Shown: piece by piece, positions 35,970-48,719 of the stretch
How the letters are laid out: each line of letters begins with the position of its first letter
Position numbering within the stretch: the stretch's first letter is position 1
Source of the DNA: Laetiporus sulphureus 93-53
Lineage: Eukaryota; Basidiomycota; Agaricomycetes; Polyporales; Laetiporaceae
Assembly: GCF_001632365.1 (NCBI RefSeq)
Contig: NW_024468519.1
Location: forward strand, 196,831-260,830
Reading direction: 5' to 3'
DNA: 64,000 nt
Position numbers and translations under genes: made by a program
Notes under the pieces: generated by a model
Seen by the model: the letters and a program-made list of their open reading frames with translations, nothing else
Database searches by the model: none
What the model was told of the DNA's origin: nothing

Positions 35970-36626
35970 GGTTCTTGGAAGCGAACGTTTCCACAGGCGC
36001 GTACGCGTCAAGACGCGTGCAATATCTGCTCTCAGTCAACGTGAGCGACTCTCACATCGCACTCTCATGCATTCACAGGTTCGTATCCGTGCACTTCATA
36101 CGGTTCGTTTAATGCTCTGATTTGCAGAACTCGAAAGCACCAGGTCCGAAATCGGCATGTACATGCGAATCCCTCGGGTGAGTAAGGCAGAATTTACAAG
36201 GCTTGCTTTATTCGACATACTGCAGAGTCCCAACGGTACGTCCGTGAACCTTATCGAATTATGAACGACCTCCAAGAACATGATATAAGCTTGCGACATG
36301 CTTAGAGGAAATGTATGGAATTTCTGTCCATTTGTAAGTGGATGGTGGCGTGGGAAGTTCGTCGGGTTGCGCAAGTGACGGTGCACTCGGTCGTCGGCGG
36401 TCGCCTTGCCAGTGTTCTGCTTTCTCCCCTCAACCGTCTCGTGGCTATCTCACTTTTGTACAACACCATTCGTTCCCCCCGCAAAACCTCCCGGTCCCGC
36501 ATTACATATACGTTCATCGTTTAAACTTTCGCCGCCTCCCCACAAAGCCGCCAGCTAACGCCCGCCACCTCACAATACATCGCTCGACCCGCTCGCAACC
36601 GCTAACTTGCCTTCCATTTTGTCGCC
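35970..36626. promoter_or_regulatory. Divergent promoter region, SIKE-type / R3HCC1-like
   Basis: About 650 bases between genes transcribed in opposite directions. The last 120 bases before 36627 are pyrimidine-rich, as is common just upstream of fungal start sites. No TATA box stands out. Confidence 0.45.
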
Positions 36627-37494
36627 ATGGCGTCCTCGCTGTCTCAGCTGTCCGCTTGCGTTACGCGTATCCTGTCTCTGACGGGTTTCCCGAAGGAACT
36701 CAAAACCAAGGACATTCAAGCCGCCTTTTCTGAATGGGAGAATGTAAATGGCGGGTTCAAGATCAAGTGGATTGACGATACGAGCCTGTTGATCGTTTTC
36801 AATGATGCTACTGCCGGTGAGTACATGCTTTGCGGCGCACGTTGGTCGCGAGACTCTTGTTCCACGCGCCATGACTCCTAAACTGCTTACTGAGTCGATC
36901 TGCAACGCAGCCAAACGTGCTTATCTTCACACTCTCGCTTTCCCGCCCGCCATCTTTGCCAACCCTAATTCTACGCAAACTGCTACGATCAAACCGTATG
37001 ACGGACCCGATGCACAGGCTGTCATCCAGAACGTCAATTCCCGCCAGCACACTACCGGACGAGGCCATAATGTCCGCAACTCTGTGTCGCACGGACGCGG
37101 TCTCTCCATGAGCAACGCTCACCGAGGAGCTCCCGCTAACGCTGCTCACACTGCCGCCGGAAACGGTAACGGTAGCGGCAATGGCTCCCCTCGAGACCGA
37201 GACCGTGAGCCGTCACCGACCCTGCCCAATCTCCCATCTCAGCCGACTCTCAACTCGCTCATCTCCTCATCGCTAGGCGGAGGTGTGGCCGTCGATCCGA
37301 CTGCTGTAGACCCTGCCATCGTGGCGGCGCTGCCGGACCATGGCGCGCCACGGATCGGCGATCCCGGTAAACGCATGCTGGGCGCTGCGCTCGGCGTCAG
37401 GCATCCGGGGCTTGGGCCACGCGCTGTGAATGGCGCGTCGACAGGCGGCGTGGAAGTACAGAGGGCTATGGCTGGCCTGGTCATTGCCGAGTGA
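36627..37494 (+). CDS. R3HCC1-like protein with RRM-like fold
   Basis: Exons 36627-36816 and 36911-37494 join to 257 residues across a 94-nt intron. The N-terminal block (ILSLTGFPKELKTKDIQAAF, GGFKIKWIDDTSLLIVF, AKRAYLHTL) matches the RRM-like domain at the C-terminus of R3HCC1/R3HCC1L proteins, including the KWxDDTxxLxVF core. The rest is low complexity with His/Gly/Asn repeats and a Pro/Ser segment (SPTLPNLPSQPTLNSL). No R3H domain is present. RNA association is inferred from the fold. Confidence 0.7.
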
Positions 37495-40400
37495 AGGCAT
37501 TTTTCCCTGTGGGCTCGGTGGTCACCCGGGGCTGTCGTGGTAGGGTGCTGCCGACGAAAAAGGCCTCCTACTGTGCGGCGGCTTTGCAGTTGCCTCCCTG
37601 TCAGAGTCCGGGTACCCGTGCTGCTATGATTGGTTTGCATCTGGTTGGGGATCCGGCGGTGTTGCTACTTCCTCTCGTTTACGTGTTATGCCGCCATCCA
37701 CCTACACCGTCCGAGTAATAATACTACGGATATGCTCTTTGAGTACGGCTAGCGTTGATCACAGTCTCGTTACCGTAGGCACAGTGGCGCTTGTGGGCCA
37801 GGTTCTGTACATAGTATTGTATCTTGCCATCTATGGCATTTTTTTTTCCAAGACATGCAGTCATGCAACTCATCTGATTGAAGCCACTGAACAACCAAAC
37901 AACCATTATAGCCTCCCCACAGTGATGCGACTGTTTTTCAAGCTTCGATCTCGGAGATGTGTTTACGCCTGGAGGCTACTGCTTGCTGGTCAGACAATGA
38001 TGTTATCTCATCATGCGCCGACATTCCGCCTAGTGATGATGAAAGCGGCTATGCGAAGATGGCAAACTGCCGCTCGCATAGGTTCATACGCGGCAAACTG
38101 ATAATAGATGCTGTGAAGCGTCGCAACATAAAGATGAAAACGAGGTGTATGTACGGCAGGGGAAACCTGGCGGACACGCCTCGTGGGTATCACGGTAATG
38201 CTCACGAACTGCCAGGGTCACCTACGTACGTAAGTGATCACGCATCAAATTTTTCGTCTTCCTTCAGGCCGGGCTTCTGATCTTTTATGCAAAGGAGTCA
38301 TCATCATGGCTTCTAAAATTCTCGTCACGGAAGCGTACGATGGGCATCTCGACCTTGAGCTTGAAAGTCGACGTTGACTCGATTTCTGAAATTCTGAATG
38401 GTTCGAAGAGCCAGCTGCTTGTTCATGTGGCTTCTGCTGCAGAGCCAAGGCTTCTCACATGATCCCACTTCCGACATTCGCGCAAAACTCAAATGCAGTT
38501 GCAATAGTGGTTGGCATTCGAAGCCGCCTTCATCGATAAGCACATTACCGCATTGTTGCAGGCCCCTTCACATTTGCCGAAGAACATGCAAACACGGACC
38601 TCGACTAGCGATATCACGAGGCGGGAGCTCTGCCAGGAGGTAAGACTTCAAGAAACACATGGTGAGTTGCTGACGCCGCGTAGTCAATCTAATTCAAACG
38701 CGTCGGAAGCTCGCGCGAAACGAGGATACGCGTCGGCGACACGTTGCATTCGAGAAGGGGGGTTGCAGTGCAGTAGCCTAGACCTGACCACACATGCCCA
38801 TAGTGAGCAGCCTGTGCCTTGCCTGCTTGCTTATTTGTGTACAGAGAAGGGCGAGGGAAGGCGTATATGAATAAATGGAAGTTCAATAGACTGTAACGGA
38901 GCTACGCCGGACTCATGGTGCTGTGCCAGATGTTCCTAATAGGTCTTATCCTCTGCGAAGTGAGGCGACTTGCGCAGCGTCCCAATCAAGTCTAACCGGT
39001 GGATAGGGTCGAACGTTCGCCGCTGCAGCTCGTTTCATAGGCAGAATTCACGTCCTCAGGTACAAAACAGAAGTCGACGCGTTCTTGTTGATGGTTTCTG
39101 ATGGCATCATCGGTGTGTACCTGTCCGATCCTGTTGTCCAGCAGAGCAGTTCCAAGCACTCACGAATATCTGTGATCTAGATACGTGTTTGTGTCACCCG
39201 TATCTCTGTCTCGTCGGTGAAGCGACGACGCGAGATTTGAACCAGGATGTGTGGACGCGCGTCTACCTAAAAGTTAGAGGCGTTGTCTGAGGCGTCAGAT
39301 AACCTCTTACCACATAGCCTCTTCCGATCCAGCAGATGCACTTACCATCATCCTGTTATTGCGCAATGCAACTCAATAGTCCCTATCGATATGTGCCAGT
39401 GGCTGTGGCGATGACCCGAAACCTGCCGAAGTAGAATGGACGTTCCACAAAAAGTATTGGTCTGACATTCAATCATCTCCTGGCATTCCCAGGCCGCTGC
39501 GAGCCCCTATTTGTATGTGTATTCTTCCATACCAAGGTCGATGTTTGTTGCTGGTCTAAAACAAGACCACAGGGATATTACAGCCGTAGAGCTGTCATAT
39601 GGGCGTATCATTGTCGCACATTGTGTGCGAGCGACCATCAATGCACGGACCTACCTTTGAGCGGCATTCAATGGCCTTAGCGCGATATGGGGAGAAAGAT
39701 ACGTTCAGCCGACAAATCTAGGTTATGCTCGTGGTTTAGCGCATGTTCCAAGTACGAGGCCAACTGGCACCGAGCGTCGCCACGGCGAGGTTCTGATTAG
39801 AACGAGATTCGGTCGAGATTGTGCATTGTGTTCACGCTGCATAGCACCATGCAGCGTGCCGCCTTGAGCGGAGACTAGGTTGGAGCATCATTTTGTGTTA
39901 TCCGGATAGAACAGATTCCCATTAGCAGCACGAAGCTCACTTCATATGATGAAAAATCTCCGCCGCAGCGCCGTCTGATCATGCTCTTTGTTCCGTGTGC
40001 TGAGATCCTAGAGCATCGCTATCTTCGTTCGCTACACGCAGGGCGTCCTGTGGACGACAAGTAAGGCATCCTCGCGGCGCCTCCATCCGGCCGTTCGAAT
40101 TCTATAAGCGCATAGACGCGCGATGACAGGGATGGCATCGCATCGACGAAGTAAGATTTGTGGTGCGCCTAGTGGCAGATATCTGGATATCCGGATAGCC
40201 TCGTCGTAATATCCAGCTCCGCCTTGTGGCCACTGACTATTCCGCCCGGAAGCAAATCAAACTCCGCTGTGTAGGCAGTGGCCAGTGCCACTCGCCCCCC
40301 CGCACCCCATCCTCGTATACTAACGCACCAATACATGGCTTCAAAGCACCGGCCGACACGAAAGACTGCGCGCGAGGCGCGGACTGGGGCTGTACGACTC

Positions 40401-40910
40401 TGTACGGGCTGGGGGCGTGGCATTCTCCGGTAGAATCGAGCGGACGCAGCGCTGTCACCGGATAATTAATGATCTGCAGATGAAGTGAGTGGCCCTCGGT
40501 TCCCAGACAGCGCTTCGACATCTGCTCCTCGATGGACATGTTCGCAGCTGTATTGTGCAAACGCGTTGCGGTGCACGCATTACACGCGGCATGCGTTTCA
40601 ACATGCACAGTTCTGCTTCCGTAACCGTCACGTCCGTAGCACAATACCGGCTTGATCTGCCCTGATATGAACCCCAGGCGCCTGATCGCCTGCCTAAAAA
40701 ATTCAGACGCGACCGCCCTTCTCCGCTTCGGCAGTCTCATTCGCGGATCTGAATTCTCTGTGGTTTCCAAGCTTTGTGCCCTCATCTGTGGCCAGTGCTG
40801 ATGCCACACTCTGTGGCGAACATGTCATTCCTGATGCATATAAATATAAGCCCCGTCCGTCTAGCTCGCCTCGCACAACCCCTCCCATCCCCTCCTCGCC
40901 CTTCATCGAC
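37495..40910. other. Gene-poor region, about 3.4 kb
   Basis: No recognisable gene. Between 38887 and 40168 no ORF of 60 codons or more exists on either strand. The end carries a TATA-like element for the next gene. Confidence 0.45.
40838..40850 (+). promoter_or_regulatory. TATA box upstream of the 40911 gene
   Basis: The sequence catataaatataag lies about 60-70 bases upstream of ATG 40911 and is a strong TATA match, suggesting regulated expression. Confidence 0.55.
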
Positions 40911-42289
40911 ATGTACTCCTCCTTCGACCCAATGTATCCGTCCTCAGTGAGCACCATGTTCCAAATGGAGAAGCGTAGCCTTCAGAGTCCCTCGGGCGAG
41001 TGTTACGAGACAACGGCTATCGTCTCCACAAATTCCGTGCAGTTTCAGCCAACTCCGGAGCAATTCTATGGTGTGTGCTTTCTTCGTCGCTAACTACGTC
41101 CGACTAAATTTATGTTATAGCTCTCGTAGATGCCTGTACCAAAAACCGTTATGCGGAGCAGTATACCATTGCACCCTCCCAAACCTTCGCCCCACATGCC
41201 ATGTCCGCGTCGCCATTCGAAAGGTGCTCATCGGGCTCGACGTATAGCTCGTCTTCATCATGCACCCCTTCCTCCGACGGCATCACAACCCCTAGCACGA
41301 CACCATCTCCGCCAGAGCAGATGTACGAAGACATGATCCTTGATGAGGGGACAATTCAAACGCCATCATTCGCATCAAGCACCGACTTCAACCAGCATCG
41401 TGATTTTGGCATCTTGGATGGTGCCTGCTCTGCTCAGTCCTTCTCGGATCTGTCGGCCCAGGTGATGCTAGGTGACCTCAATCACCAAGCCTGCGATGCG
41501 GTCTCAGAGATGGATCAGGCAGTATCATACGGGTACTATGACCACCTGACGGCCACAAACCTGGCTTACCCTCAGAGCGATCTTCGGCACGCGTATCCGG
41601 ACGCCACTGTCGGTTGTATGGCATTGCCTCCCGCAGTACCGTCCTGTGCCACAGAGGCCTACGCGACTGCGATTTCTGGATCACATCAAGCTTTCATTCA
41701 AGCACCACCATTATCATCGTATCTCGCGCCGTCATCTGCTTCGCTCCCACAGCCCTCCGCAGAACCAATGCTCGTTCTACATCAGCCGCGTCCTGTACGA
41801 TCGATTCCCATTGCCTCCTGGACAGATTGTTTGGATCGCTTCCAGAATCAGCCCGAACCAGGAGATGTCGAGAGGCGGACATCTCCAAGCGATGCCGAAT
41901 GCTCAGGAGGTGATAGTTTATCAGCTTCGGAGATGGGGCAGGAGGAGATGAATGGGTCTTCATTAGAAGAATGCTCTTCGTATGGGGATGGCGTCGAGAT
42001 GGGCCCGAGTATACGTCTGGGATATGGGACGTACACGCTAGACTCGTCTTCGCTCTTGCATCAACCGGTTTCGGAAGCCGTTCTCCATGGCGCGTATCCA
42101 GATACAGAACCAGCGTCTTCGACGTCAGGTGTCGACGACTCGCAGCACTCGCAAGTTCCACAGTGGGTATTTCCCGCCGACCTTTCGTCTGTCCCTGCGT
42201 CGGCTCCTTCGCCGACATTTGCAGCGAACCATGAAATGCTCATGAAAGAGACAGCGAGTTGGACCTGGTTCGACGAAATCTTCGTATGA
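40911..42289 (+). CDS. Ser/Thr/Pro-rich acidic protein, possible transcription regulator
   Basis: Exons 40911-41070 and 41121-42289 join in phase 1 to 442 residues. The sequence is dominated by Ser, Thr, Pro, Gln and acidic residues (SSGSTYSSSSSCTPSSD, EMGQEEMNGSSLEECSS), the composition of an activation domain. No DNA-binding motif is visible. Its texture and YDHLTATNLA segment recall the C-terminal half of the homeodomain-like protein at 26216 (YDDLLAMNLIA), so the two may be related; this is weak. It lies downstream of a clear TATA box. Confidence 0.65.
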
Positions 42290-42727
42290 TCCATGGCGTT
42301 AGAAGGGACGGTGTACGTTGCATCTTATCATTATTCAATTTGCATGTCGGTGTTCAACTTGTACCATTATCATTCATTTATTGTCTTACGTATGCGTTCA
42401 TTACGGGACATACAATGCGATCCTTGGAATGCAAATACGTGTGTGGGCGAAATCAGATGGCAGTCCATACCCGGGGGAGACGGAAAGCAATCAGACTCCG
42501 GAGGCCGGCGTGGGCGTTGCAAGCAGCCTTGTGGCCAGAGCTCAGCGACGATCGGTCAACTGACCAATCGTAATTATTTCTCCTCCGTGATGCGGGGTGC
42601 AGCCGACCTGCCCTTCCTCCCCTGTTGGAGTTAAAGTATGCGAGCCTACACGGGGCTTCGCATCTAATAAGATGATGCCCGTGCGACCACCGCTCGTCTC
42701 ACGGTCGTCCCCACCGTCATCACCGTC
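42290..42727. other. Intergenic region
   Basis: About 440 bases between tandem genes; no gene seen. Confidence 0.5.
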
Positions 42728-43624
42728 ATGCTCTCCGCCCTCTCCAGGACCGCCGCAAGAGCGTTGAGCCCACAGGCGCGATGGGATGACTGGAGCAGTT
42801 CCCAGGAACCATACGATGCAGAAATCTTGGTGAGTCCTGCGCTGTTGTGACAGGTACTTCTTCGCTGAATGGCGGGCAGTATCTTGACCTGGAGCTGTGC
42901 GACGTGCTCAGGCCGCTCCCTGAGATCGCTTGGTCGAAGATCGCGCATTTGTGCTCAAGAACAGTTTCTCCTGCGTATCGGAAGCTACGCGACACGTTCC
43001 AAGATGATATGGATCGCCTTGCAGGTATCATGGCAGAACTGGAGCTGAGCTCAGTTGAAGCCGCGGAAGTAAGTCTATTCCCTCAGGCGTTCTTACAGCG
43101 CACTGAGCTAATTCGACATGTTCCGTGGATAGCACGCCGCACGTTTCGAGGATGCACCTTTCTGTCATGGCAGAACCTCGTATCTAGAACGGCCGCCCAG
43201 CAAAAGACGGAGATCCTCCGCTGCCACGGTAGGCTTTCTGCGTCACATATATCACAATCCCACTTACGTCTCCGCCCTGCAGGACGACAACGCGCCACTG
43301 GTGATCCCGGGCTTTGACCCCTCTATACCCACCATCGTCATCACGCCCTGCCCGTCGCAACCCCGGGAAGCCGCCTGCCTCGTGCCCTTCCAGGACGCAC
43401 AGTTCGGCAACAGACTCACTGTGCCGACGCACCCCGCGCTGAACAGCGCGTTTCCGCCGCAGATGGCGATGCCCGTTCCGCTTGTGGAACACTGGCGGTA
43501 CGAGGACGGGCACTGGGCAGCCTTGCTGCCACATCCGGAGGAGCAGGTGAAAAGAGGCATGTTCTCGCGGCCGCTGCCGAGTAGGAGGCGCAAGGTGTGC
43601 GTGGGGCGTCGCCATCGTGCCTGA
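42728..43624 (+). CDS. Unknown small fungal protein, possibly nuclear
   Basis: Exons 42728-42829, 42880-43068, 43133-43228 and 43283-43624 join in phase 0 to 242 residues. The start MLSALSRTAARALS is the first in-frame ATG after a stop. An acidic/helical middle (LDLELCDVLRPLPEIAW, MAELELSSVEAAE) precedes a basic KRRRSS patch that could be a nuclear signal, then a Pro-rich C-terminus ending KVCVGRRHRA. All introns are about 50-64 nt with canonical ends. Not recognised. Confidence 0.6.
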
Positions 43625-44324
43625 CATGCTGCACCACGAGTGCCGAGTGCCTTGCCCTTAATGCGGTTCATGACTCCGGTCCTTGAATGTCTAAACCGAC
43701 TCCTGGACGTGTCTGCCCTACATAGGGCCTTCGTTTAGTGCGAAAGGTGATGATGTGTCCTGAAAAGTACAGCTTGGTTATGTGACTTTCCCAGTGTACA
43801 TGGATGACTCGGCTATTCCTCTCGGAGCGAGGAACTTTCGCAGGGTCGGGCGGCCAAGATGTTTGGAATGCGGTGTAGAGGTTGAGGCGTGGTTTACAGC
43901 CGGCCGTCCTGTGTAGTTATGTACGATCGTACTGCATGTTACGTATCGAACCATGGGAGTTCAGCCATTCATATTTGCGGATCTCGAACCCATCAATTTC
44001 CATGACCTCAGTAGTGCACCATGGACCGCCTCTTGATTGGCATGCTGCACGCAGGCTGTTTCTGCGCAAATATGGCCAGTAGGACGTTGCTGTTCAACGC
44101 ATGCGGGTAGTTCAGGCGTTGCAGTCATGACTTTATTGATGGCGACGTAAAGCCACGTGGGTGATTGTGGCGCAGGGTCCCTTTGAGGCCTTGTCAATGG
44201 CCTGCTCGCATCCCGGATACCGACATCGGCTCTTCTCCTACCAACGCGGATGTAAGTCGTCTAGCACAGTTTCTGCTAGTTCCTCTCTGACGCCCGACAG
44301 CGACCGAAGGAGGATAGCACGTCC
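43625..44324. other. Intergenic region
   Basis: About 700 bases upstream of the NVJ2-type gene; no gene seen. Confidence 0.5.
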
Positions 44325-47300
44325 ATGTCGCTGAAGGCGCTGATATATGCATATATCCTCGGCGGTATCACCTTCATACCGCTGTTGATCCTCGGAGCCA
44401 TCTTCTATACGGTATACACATCCGTCCCTGTGGACAACACCGCGGTGAAGCAGCCCGAGAAGGTAGAAGCAACAGCATCTCCCGAGGCTGTGGAAGGCGA
44501 CTCCCCGTCGACCCCTTCAGCGCCGTCGCTCGTCGATATCAATGATCTCCCGAGGGTACGCCGAGCATGGTTGACCGTGCGCCGGACATTCCAGGAGCAG
44601 CAGACCGAGGCATCCTATGTGGGGATGGTACGCGGATTCTTGGATTCACGCTCAAAAGACGCAAAGCGCTCGAGACCCAAGGACATGTGGTACGTGGTTC
44701 TCAAAGGCAAGGTGCTCTATCTGTACGAGGACGAAAGCATGATCGAGTGCGAGGCGGCCATTGAGCTCAGCGGGCACGATGTGGTGATCTATCCGGAAGG
44801 CCTGCACGACGGAGAGCTGTTCTCCAAGCGCAATGCCATCTCCCTGAAGCCAAAGCTCCAACTTCCGCACACCGAGATGCCAAGCGTCACGAAGGAGATG
44901 AAGCTGCATGAGGAGAACGTCGACGAGAAGGTGGAAGAGACGGGAGGCGGGCCGAAGAGCAAGCAGAGGGAGCGCGAGAAGCTGGTCGAGGTTCAGAAAA
45001 TGCGAGAGGAGGCGAGGGAGCAGGCGTTCGATAACTACACGCCATGGTTCATCTTCGTGAAGTCGGTGGTCGAGATGGAGGACTGGTACCACGCCCTCGT
45101 GCACGCATCCGAGCAGCCTGCGAACGCGTCGACCCTCGCGCCCCTCGAGCCGGTGTTCGAGCCCGACGACATGTCGCATCTGGTAGAGACGCTGGACGAG
45201 CAGCCAGACGTCATCCCAATGCGCTGGCTCAATGCTCTTATAGGCCGGTTGTTCTTCAGCTTCTACCGCACGCAGAAGCTGGAGTCGTATATCATCGGCC
45301 GACTCATGAAGAAAATAGCAAAGGTCAAGCGTCCCACCTTCCTCTCAAACATCATCGTGCGAGAGGTCTCCGTCGGCAACAAAGCACCTACGTTGAGCAA
45401 ACCCATGCTCAAGGAACTGACAAAAGAAGGCGACGCTTCCCTCGAAGTCCATCTGCACTATAAAGGCGAAGTGCGCATCACGTTCGAAGCTACTGCTACC
45501 ATCAATCTCGGAGCTCGGTTCAAGACGTACACGGTCAAACTGGTGTTAGCTTTGGTGATTAGGGAAATTGACGGCAACCTGTTGGTCAAGGTCAAGCGGC
45601 CACCCAGCAATCGTATATGGTATGCGTTCACGCAGATGCCGAAGATCGCGCTCGAGATAGAGCCGATCGTCAGCGACCGTCAAATTACTTGGAGCATGAT
45701 CCTGAGCAACATCGAGTCCAGAGTGAAAGAAGTCGTGAGTGGCGATGGCTGTCTGCACGTTGCCGTTGACCTAACTGTATTGTCTAGATCCAAGAGTCAG
45801 TAGTCCTGCCGAATATGGACGATATCGCATTCTTCGAAAGCTCTAGGTATCATCGTCGCGGTGGTATATGGGCGGACGCTTCTCGCCGACATAGGCGTCG
45901 CCGTGCCTCGGTCTCGACTGTCCATCATTCTGACGAGGAGGACAAGGTTGAAACGCCTTCATCTGCACCTGAAGTACCGAAACGGCCACTTGCGGATCTC
46001 GAACATCCTACCGTACAACGCTTCCACTCGGAACAAGATGCCACTGTCGAAGCCAAGAATCATTATGGCGAACCGCAGGAGGTCTCAGACTTGCGCCGTG
46101 CTACAACGTCTATTAGCATGCCTGCTACTCCAACCTCTACAACAGCTTCGCGTCGACGCACCTGGTTCGGCGCTTCGCGTGAGGAGGAGCTACCACCCAC
46201 TGACGAAGCTGATGAGCCGAGAGGCCGCTCGCCTGAGACGGACACTGTACCGGCTCGAAGATCGAGTTCTACTCCAACTAATTCTGTCATTGCAAGTCCA
46301 CCAGAGGATATACCCCAAGCGGCCGATACTCCTACAGGCGAAGACCATATACAAACGAACAACACTCGACGATCGTCCTCTCAGCACTCGCAGTCCTCTT
46401 CCTCTCGGGGTACTTCCGCTCCCTTGTCCTCCGACGATGAGGCCGTGGCTCTAGGAGCAGATTTCGGTTCCTCAAGGCGCCCGAAAAGCCCAACAAGCAG
46501 CAGCTTCAGCCGCTCGACCGCAACAAGTTCCACCGCGACCTTCCTGCAAACATTAAAGTCGCGTGCAGGGGACAAACAGGCTCTGAGCAACACGGCGAAG
46601 GAAGCGATGCGCAAGTGGGGCGTGAACTGGAGCGGGCTGCGGAAGGATAGGGAAGTGCGTGGAGGCGAGGAGATAGCTGATGGTGCCCATGAGGACCATC
46701 AGCGGCACTCCACCGCTAGCACCACTCGTACAAGGCCGAGCTACGCTGAAGTCAGGGCCGCGGTCGAACAGAGGAAGGGGGAGCGTTTGCCTCACGAGGA
46801 GACTGCGTTGGGGGCGGAATCACGATCTGATCCTGTCTCGATACCCAGGAGTGTCAAGGGGAAGGAACGGGCGACGGAGCCACACTCGTCCAGCGCCAGT
46901 GGTGGCAGCAGCACCGCGTCGTTTCGACTCGCCTCTACCCTACCCGTGTCCTCCTCCCCGAAGCGCAGTACGGAAGGCAATGGTGCTGACTCACCTCAGC
47001 CGCGGTCTCTATCCCCCGCATCACACCTGCACAGAGTAGAGTCCGGGCGGTCGAACCCCTCCGGGGAGGTACCTGCGGGCGTTCTGCCAGACGAGCTGGA
47101 TGAGCAGCCGCACTCCCCGATCCACACACAGCCGCCACAGGCGAAGACGATGACTATTCCCGGCATACACGCGAGCCACCGCGGCGAGGTGATGTCGATG
47201 GGGTACGCCCCTCCTCCTCCGCCTCCCGTGCCAGCCGACGCGAAGAAGCCGACCATACAAAGCGTGTACCGTCTTTGGAAGAACCCGAGCTCGTCACCTG

Positions 47301-47797
47301 GCTCCATACCACGCGGGATGGAGGCGCCTCCGCAGACGCAGACAGAGATGCAGACGGGTTTCAACGGGCATGACCAAGACGATGCCCCGCCTGTGACGTT
47401 GGGCTCACTAGAGGTGCATTCTGAGGCTCCCCCACCGCGTCCTGTCCCTCCTCCTCTCCCGCCTCGATCGATATCCGCCGTTCCTCTTCACAAACCCGCG
47501 AGCGACGCCGCGTCCTCGCCTGCGTCAGCCGCGCTGCAGTCGATCGCGTCGAAAGACAGGAGCAAGCGCGCATCGCTTGTCCCGGGTGGGGGTGGTCTGG
47601 ATCCTGCGGGTGCCGGAAGCGAGGAGCGAAGCACTACTGGCGACGACACGAGTCCTGCTTCCCAGCCCGTGCCCTCGGGTGATCCTCAGGTCGCTGCCAT
47701 TGTTCCTGTCGCTTCCAAGCCTCAACCACCCGCGCTACCCCCGCGCAGAAGCACAGTGACGATGCTGGCATCCGTGCCAGCTACTGCGCCGTTGTGA
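44325..47797 (+). CDS. NVJ2/TEX2-type SMP-domain lipid-transfer protein
   Basis: Tethers the ER to another membrane and moves lipids through an SMP domain. Exons 44325-45734 and 45788-47797 join to 1,139 residues. One N-terminal membrane anchor ([19 protein letters not shown]) is followed by a PH domain ([29 protein letters not shown]; about residues 100-270). The SMP domain follows (about 290-480; [54 protein letters not shown]). The C-terminal 650 residues are disordered, Ser-rich and carry two proline tracts ([18 protein letters not shown]) suited to SH3 or profilin binding. The family is secure from order and length; the long tail is typical of fungal members. Confidence 0.92.
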
Positions 47798-48719
47798 GGT
47801 GCGCCAGAATCGTTCGTTATACATCGTCTTGAAGCTTCTTGAAGTCGCTCGTTTCATCTATATCATTCGTCATCTTGCATTGTGTACTCCTCAACATACA
47901 TTATACTCTCGGACTGTAAGTTATTGGTCTTGTGGCCTCGTCATTCCGTGACACGTTGCTTGTCTTGTAGGCTGAAACACCTTCCAGCTGATGCATGTGC
48001 TGATGCGTAGACTTTCGTAACAGCACCGTGAGTACATTCCACTGTATGAGAATGTCATTGGCCCCATTGGGGCGCGGCTGGAAAGCCCTGCCGGGACGCC
48101 AATGCGCGTGGCCGGGTTTATCAGCACTGAGGACGAAGACGACCGGCGGAGTTGTCGCTTTGGTTGGGAGATGGGACGAAGCCATGCCTTTTGCTTCGAA
48201 TACCGAGACATAACCGCACACATGCGCGCGTAGGCTGATCACCAGTCTCGGCTCACAATTCAGCCATCTCATCCTCTTGAAAAGGCGGGTGCAGTACGAC
48301 TATCGTGTCATTTTTTGATGTGCATGGACACACTTCGATCGACGGGCCTATGGTTGCCTGGGATATCTCTGCCAGAAGTGGGCCAATGAATACAATCGTA
48401 TTGCCTTGTTGGACAAGCTTCTTAGATGGTTTTACTGTAGATAGGGCCCAGTCGGTGGGTCAAAGCTGATAGATGACGCGATGGAGAACGCTCGCGTTGC
48501 CAACGTGACTGACGAATCTTATTGACTTCGTGAGCGCCCACAGCGCTATAGTGCACGTGGCGCGTTGCCGGTATTGGGCTAGGCGGAAGGTTCAAGTGCC
48601 TTGCTGGGGACGGATATCTTGAATGACAGCGTAGGCATTCGTCCCTCCCTGTTTATCTTTCACGACCGCATCTGCTCCTCGCTACAGTTGACGACGACAC
48701 CTGTTACGACTCTCACGTC
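47798..48719. other. Intergenic region
   Basis: About 920 bases with short ORFs only. It holds the promoter of the 48720 gene, which follows a pyrimidine-rich stretch near 48640-48660. Confidence 0.45.

Noticed and set aside
39225..39295. tRNA-like B-box (ggttcaaatct) on the minus strand with a near-matching acceptor stem
   Set aside because: T stem does not pair, no A box, and total length is only about 64 bases.
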